Positions 18,143-18,690 of a DNA stretch of 18,690 nt are shown piece after piece. Made by a program: the position numbers and the translations under genes. A model generated the notes under the pieces. That model ran no database searches and had not been told where the DNA came from. It worked only from the letters and a program-made list of their open reading frames with translations. The stretch is from the NCBI GenBank assembly GCA_964540725.1, contig CAZINU010000017.1, positions 1 through 18,690 on the forward strand. Reading direction: 5' to 3'. Positions within the stretch are counted from its first letter, which is position 1. Every line of letters starts with the position of its first letter. This stretch comes from JANJWP01 sp964540725. Its GTDB lineage: Bacteria; Patescibacteriota; Gracilibacteria; BD1-5; UBA2023.

Positions 18143-18148
18143 ATTATA
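18143..18148 (-). promoter_or_regulatory. Candidate -10 element of rluD operon
   Basis: On the minus strand ATATATATAATGG contains a perfect TATAAT (18148-18143). No clear -35 lies 16-19 bp upstream. Only 9 nt separate it from the ATG at 18133, so transcription starting at the usual distance would leave about 3 nt of leader. Confidence 0.55.
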
Positions 18149-18184
18149 TATATTCGGATTTTCGAAAAATGGAACCCGCGTACG

Positions 18185-18209
18185 AAAAAAGCCCGCGTGA
18201 GCGGGCTTT
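18185..18209 (-). terminator. Intrinsic terminator of small prepilin-like gene
   Basis: On the minus strand AAAGCCCGC and GCGGGCTTT form a 9-bp stem around the loop TCAC, followed by further T (T6 in total, the complement of 18190-18185). It begins 17 bp after the TAA at 18229-18227 and separates this gene from the rluD operon. Confidence 0.9.
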
Positions 18210-18226
18210 CGGGAGAAATCCCCCGG

Positions 18227-18529
18227 TTATTTACTGCACTTGGAGAAGTGGTAATTCCAGAGCACGGACGTATCGAGGCAATAATCGACCTTTTGCCCGT
18301 CTTTCTGCTCTGCCGTGATAACGGAATCGGCATACACGTTTCGTTCCGTCTTCACGATCTTCGCGACTTCGGGATGATCGATGGCCAATTCCCGCAAGAC
18401 CCCTTCCTCCGTATACCAGTAATTCCCCTGGCAGAAGGTGAGGATGAACAAGCCGTAAAAGACGACGAATCCCACGACACAGACGACGACCAGCAATTCG
18501 ATAAGGGTGAAGCCCTTTTGCAATTTCAT
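18227..18529 (-). CDS. Small prepilin-like protein with class III signal
   Basis: 100 residues from ATG 18529. The leader MKLQKG|FTLIELLVVV is a canonical prepilin peptidase site with Gly at -1 and Glu at +5, followed by a hydrophobic helix to about residue 32. The rest is a short domain (LRELAIDHPEVAKIVKTE, VYADSVITAEQKDG) with four Cys in all, two near the C-terminus. It lacks the usual pilin beta-sheet length, so it may be a minor pseudopilin or a small protein using the pilin export route. The start is fixed by AAAGGAG 7 nt upstream; the longer frame from 18610 would start inside the operator dyad and bury the leader. It is not in an operon and has its own promoter and terminator. Confidence 0.85.
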   Translation of the reverse strand: MKLQKGFTLIELLVVVCVVGFVVFYGLFILTFCQGNYWYTEEGVLRELAIDHPEVAKIVKTERNVYADSVITAEQKDGQKVDYCLDTSVLWNYHFSKCSK

Positions 18530-18536
18530 GAAACGA

Positions 18537-18543
18537 CTCCTTT
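18537..18543 (-). promoter_or_regulatory. Shine-Dalgarno deciding the start of the small prepilin-like gene
   Basis: The minus strand reads AAAGGAG-TCGTTTC-ATG, a near-perfect Shine-Dalgarno with 7-nt spacing. It is the only strong one in the window and selects the ATG at 18529 over the two upstream in-frame Met codons. Confidence 0.85.
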
Positions 18544-18579
18544 TCCGAACGGTTCGATTTGTTTTTGAAACGGCCCGCA

Positions 18580-18618
18580 ATTGAAAATTGCTTACCATTA
18601 CAGTAAGCAATTTTCAAT
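18580..18618 (-). promoter_or_regulatory. Perfect 16-bp dyad (probable operator) on prepilin promoter
   Basis: ATTGAAAATTGCTTAC (18580-18595) and GTAAGCAATTTTCAAT (18603-18618) are perfect inverted arms around a 7-bp centre. The element is A+T-rich in G+C-rich surroundings. On the minus strand it covers the spacer and -10 of the promoter at 18597-18627, and the expected start of transcription lies inside the second arm. A transcript would therefore not contain the whole hairpin, which favours a DNA-binding site for a dimeric regulator. Confidence 0.7.
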
Positions 18619-18627
18619 CTATGTCAA
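18597..18627 (-). promoter_or_regulatory. Promoter of small prepilin-like gene
   Basis: On the minus strand a perfect TTGACA (18627-18622) is followed after 19 bp by TGTAAT (18602-18597). The spacing is 2 bp longer than ideal, which would suit a regulated promoter. The -10 sits exactly at the centre of the dyad. The leader is about 60 nt. Confidence 0.6.
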
Positions 18628-18690
18628 TATCGGACTCAAAAGTTCTAAAATAAAAGCGGACACCCGGTACGGATTTGTGCGGTAATATGG

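Noticed and set aside
15875..18568. 897-codon open frame on the plus strand across the HD, rluD and prepilin genes
   Set aside because: It runs antisense through three well-supported genes and through a terminator and two promoters. Its translation has no recognisable domains, so it is a shadow frame.
18530..18610. Upstream in-frame Met codons extending the small prepilin-like protein by 27 residues
   Set aside because: They lie in or next to the operator dyad, lack a Shine-Dalgarno, and would put an atypical basic extension before the canonical MKLQKG leader.

Overview
The window reads as a fragment of a bacterium that translates UGA as glycine (genetic code 25). That points to the candidate-phyla lineages Gracilibacteria (BD1-5) or Absconditabacteria (SR1). 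The strongest evidence is in the rarA gene on the minus strand. Two pieces of one AAA+ ATPase are joined in frame by a single TGA (15035-15037), and this codon falls where E. coli RarA has Gly, just before the Walker B strand (A-G-R-R-T-I-L-F against A-UGA-Q-R-T-I-L-F). A second UGA opens a run of ordinary Gly codons (11179-11181). In all, eleven in-frame UGA codons lie in five genes, and every one of the twelve genes ends in TAA (10) or TAG (2), never TGA. By eye the DNA is G+C-rich, which is unusual among the code-25 genomes I know of. A standard-code gene caller would split five genes here into about a dozen pieces.

Plus strand, 2-12270: a cell-surface locus. It starts with the 3' part of a giant multidomain adhesin (at least 2080 residues; Ig-like, fibronectin-like, Ser/Thr-rich and lamin-tail modules). 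Next comes a small secreted beta-sandwich protein with its own promoter and a very strong terminator. An operon of four genes follows: a DUF916-like membrane-anchored protein, a short Ig-like membrane protein, a TIG-domain membrane protein, and a 751-residue secreted protein with a C-terminal peptidoglycan-binding domain. The C-terminal domain of the giant adhesin and the small secreted protein look like the same module. With the DUF916-like protein they recall the WxL/DUF916 surface systems of Firmicutes.

12271-14094: a promoter and a long type IV pilin-like protein (560 residues) with two Cys-rich repeats. Its last 36 codons are reached only by reading UGA as Gly.

Minus strand, 18133-14117: a compact housekeeping operon in the order RluD-type pseudouridine synthase, tandem HD-domain hydrolase, rhodanese, RarA. 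Further upstream on the same strand is a small prepilin-like gene (18529-18227) with a strong Shine-Dalgarno, its own terminator, and a perfect 16-bp dyad lying on its promoter.

The likely theme is an episymbiotic or predatory cell presenting adhesins and pili. The lifestyle is inferred from the lineage and protein types, not shown by the sequence. No tRNA, rRNA, CRISPR array or insertion sequence was seen, and no stretch above 300 bases lacks a gene.
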